This document shows, piece after piece, positions 6,697 to 7,529 of a stretch of 7,529 bases of DNA (the stretch's first letter is position 1; each line of letters begins with the position of its first letter). This DNA comes from Campylobacterota bacterium (GTDB lineage Bacteria; Campylobacterota; Campylobacteria; Campylobacterales; Sulfurovaceae): contig JAUVCL010000096.1 in the NCBI GenBank assembly GCA_030595845.1, forward strand, positions 1 to 7,529, in the 5' to 3' direction. The translations under genes and the position numbers were made by a program. The notes beneath the pieces were generated by a model, which ran no database searches, had not been told where the DNA came from, and saw only the letters and a list, made by a program, of their open reading frames with translations.

Positions 6697-6884
6697 TAAT
6701 GACTGGGTATCCTTATTTCTTCTTGAATAGGAGCTACTTTTTGGCAAGTAAAAAGTGGCATGGATTTTTGGCATTGTAACACAAATGTAGATAAAAGGCT
6801 ATAAGTTTATCTATATAATGGGGAAAGTGAAAAGCTGAAGCGCTCATAGTGTGGCATTATAAGACATACTACAAGTTTCTTCCC
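6697..6884 (-). promoter_or_regulatory. topA upstream region with two candidate promoters and TGCCA elements
   Basis: This gap has no credible gene on either strand. On the minus strand a perfect TATAAT lies at 6861-6856 (predicted start near 6849, leader about 150 bases) and a TACAAT at 6778-6773 (start near 6766, leader about 70 bases). Both -10 boxes run directly into TGCCA, and neither has a clear -35. Three TGCCA units follow at 13- to 14-base steps within 6773-6742, inside the predicted leader, where ACTTTTT/AAAAAGT (6756-6750 with 6742-6736) could form a 7-bp, 7-base-loop hairpin. No intrinsic terminator for dcd is visible, so dcd transcripts could read into topA. The promoters are motif calls only. 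Confidence 0.45.
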
Positions 6885-7451
6885 TTATCTTTGTTTGAGT
6901 ATACGGGGTAAAGTAATCCCTGTTTGGCTTTGATATTTTCCTTTTCTGTCAGAATAGGTTGTCTCACACTGTTCATCTCCTTGGAAAAAGAGGACCTGTG
7001 CGATACCTTCGTTTGCATATATTTTAGCAGGAAGAGGTGTTGTATTTGATATCTCTATGGTAATGTGTCCTTCAAACCCTGGTTCAAAAGGGGTCACGTT
7101 AACGATGATACCACAACGCGCATAGGTACTTTTCCCAAGACAAATAGCCAAAGTGTCACTGGGCATTTTGAAGTACTCTACAGTACGTGCAAGCGCAAAA
7201 GAATTAGGGGGTACGATACATACGTCACCTTTGAAGTCCACTACATTGTTCTCATTAAAATCTTTTGGGTCAACCACCTCGGCATTGATATTCGTAAAGA
7301 TTTTAAATTCATCTGTGACACGAATGTCATAGCCGTATGAGCTTAGTCCGTAGGAGACCACCCCTTCTCCTACAAGTCCCTCGCAAAAAGGGCTTATCAT
7401 TGCTTCGTTGATCGATTTCTCACGTATCCATGTGTCGGGTTTGAGTCCCAT
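6885..7451 (-). CDS. dcd: dCTP deaminase
   Basis: Deaminates dCTP to dUTP (EC 3.5.4.13), supplying dUMP for thymidylate synthesis. It is a cytoplasmic trimer in the dUTPase-like superfamily. The 188 residues match the usual length. Visible marks are SSYGYDIRV (37-45), the GKSTYARCG block (106-114) corresponding to the GRSS-AR motif of E. coli Dcd, and the PGFEGHITIEISN stretch (124-136) with Glu133 as the expected catalytic base. The C-terminal GKYQSQTGITLPR (171-183) is the nucleotide-closing tail. The wording is close to Campylobacter Dcd as I recall it. The ATG at 7451-7449 has AAAGGA (7462-7457) five bases upstream and follows the stop of another minus-strand gene by 15 bases, so it is probably the distal gene of an operon entering from the right. 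Whether it also has dUTPase activity, as in DcdB, cannot be told. Confidence 0.96.
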   Translation of the reverse strand: MGLKPDTWIREKSINEAMISPFCEGLVGEGVVSYGLSSYGYDIRVTDEFKIFTNINAEVVDPKDFNENNVVDFKGDVCIVPPNSFALARTVEYFKMPSDTLAICLGKSTYARCGIIVNVTPFEPGFEGHITIEISNTTPLPAKIYANEGIAQVLFFQGDEQCETTYSDRKGKYQSQTGITLPRILKQR

Positions 7452-7466
7452 TATGTTCCTTTGGTT

Positions 7467-7529
7467 TTAGCGTAATATTTGTATGTCTGCATTTGTTTTT
7501 AATTTTTCAAAGTAGTCTTTGAGTGCTTT
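7467..7529 (-). CDS. C-terminal end of an unidentified gene upstream of dcd (partial)
   Basis: On the minus strand the frame entering at the right edge is open for 20 codons and ends with TAA at 7469-7467. Its tail reads KALKDYFEKLKTNADIQILR. The other two frames stop early. An amphipathic, Lys-rich helix followed by a short beta-like DIQIL is compatible with the end of a SurA/parvulin-type periplasmic chaperone. From memory, C. jejuni has a SurA-like gene (Cj1289) a few genes from dcd. Twenty residues cannot establish the family, so the product is left open. It should be co-transcribed with dcd, 15 bases downstream. Confidence 0.6.
   Translation of the reverse strand, partial: KALKDYFEKLKTNADIQILR

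Noticed and set aside
6697..6774. 26-codon in-frame N-terminal extension of topA starting at 6774
   Set aside because: No ribosome binding site before 6774, the ATG is fused to a candidate -10 box, and the canonical TopA start (MKNLIIVESPAKA) is at 6696. The extension is probably untranslated leader.
6759..6803. Short forward reading frame of 14 codons in the topA upstream gap
   Set aside because: No ribosome binding site and no recognisable product; it is explained by chance.
6790..6811. GATAAA/TTTATC hairpin as a dcd terminator
   Set aside because: Six weak pairs, a 10-base loop and no T-run on the minus-strand side. Such repeats are expected in A+T-rich gaps.

Overview
The window looks like ordinary chromosome from a campylobacterotal (epsilonproteobacterial) species, probably a Sulfurovum/Sulfurimonas-like relative. 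This rests on the Campylobacter-like wording of the enolase, BioB and Dcd proteins, the short BioB form, the moderate A+T content, and two neighbourhoods I recall from Campylobacter: eno followed by a small septation-type protein and a periplasmic protein, and topA next to bioB. I could not run any search, so the taxonomic call is inference.

Left part, + strand (about 70-2512). A probable promoter precedes eno (enolase). Thirteen bases later comes a small FtsB/DivIC-like single-pass membrane protein. After it, with the ribosome binding site inside the preceding gene's last codons, comes an exported, very Glu/Lys-rich helical protein. That protein carries one perfect D-X-N-X-S glycosylation sequon. 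A stem-loop with a T-run ends this unit, and the stem-loop lies across the 3' end of the convergent gene.

Middle and right part, - strand (6861 down to 2479). topA (DNA topoisomerase I with four zinc ribbons), bioB (biotin synthase) and a Kef-type cation/proton antiporter form a tight run: 5 bases between topA and bioB, then a 14-base overlap between bioB and a GTG-started antiporter. The 188-base gap upstream of topA holds two candidate -10 boxes and a set of regularly spaced TGCCA elements.

Right edge, - strand. dcd (dCTP deaminase) lies 15 bases downstream of the truncated 3' end of another gene. The left edge (1-66) is ambiguous: it may hold the start of a divergent gene or the end of a forward one.

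Most of the content is housekeeping: glycolysis, DNA topology, nucleotide supply, biotin synthesis and division. I see no mobile elements, CRISPR, tRNA or rRNA. No clearly new system is present. The least explained gene is the exported charged-helix protein at 1666-2454, followed by the topA leader and the antiporter with an altered acidic pair.
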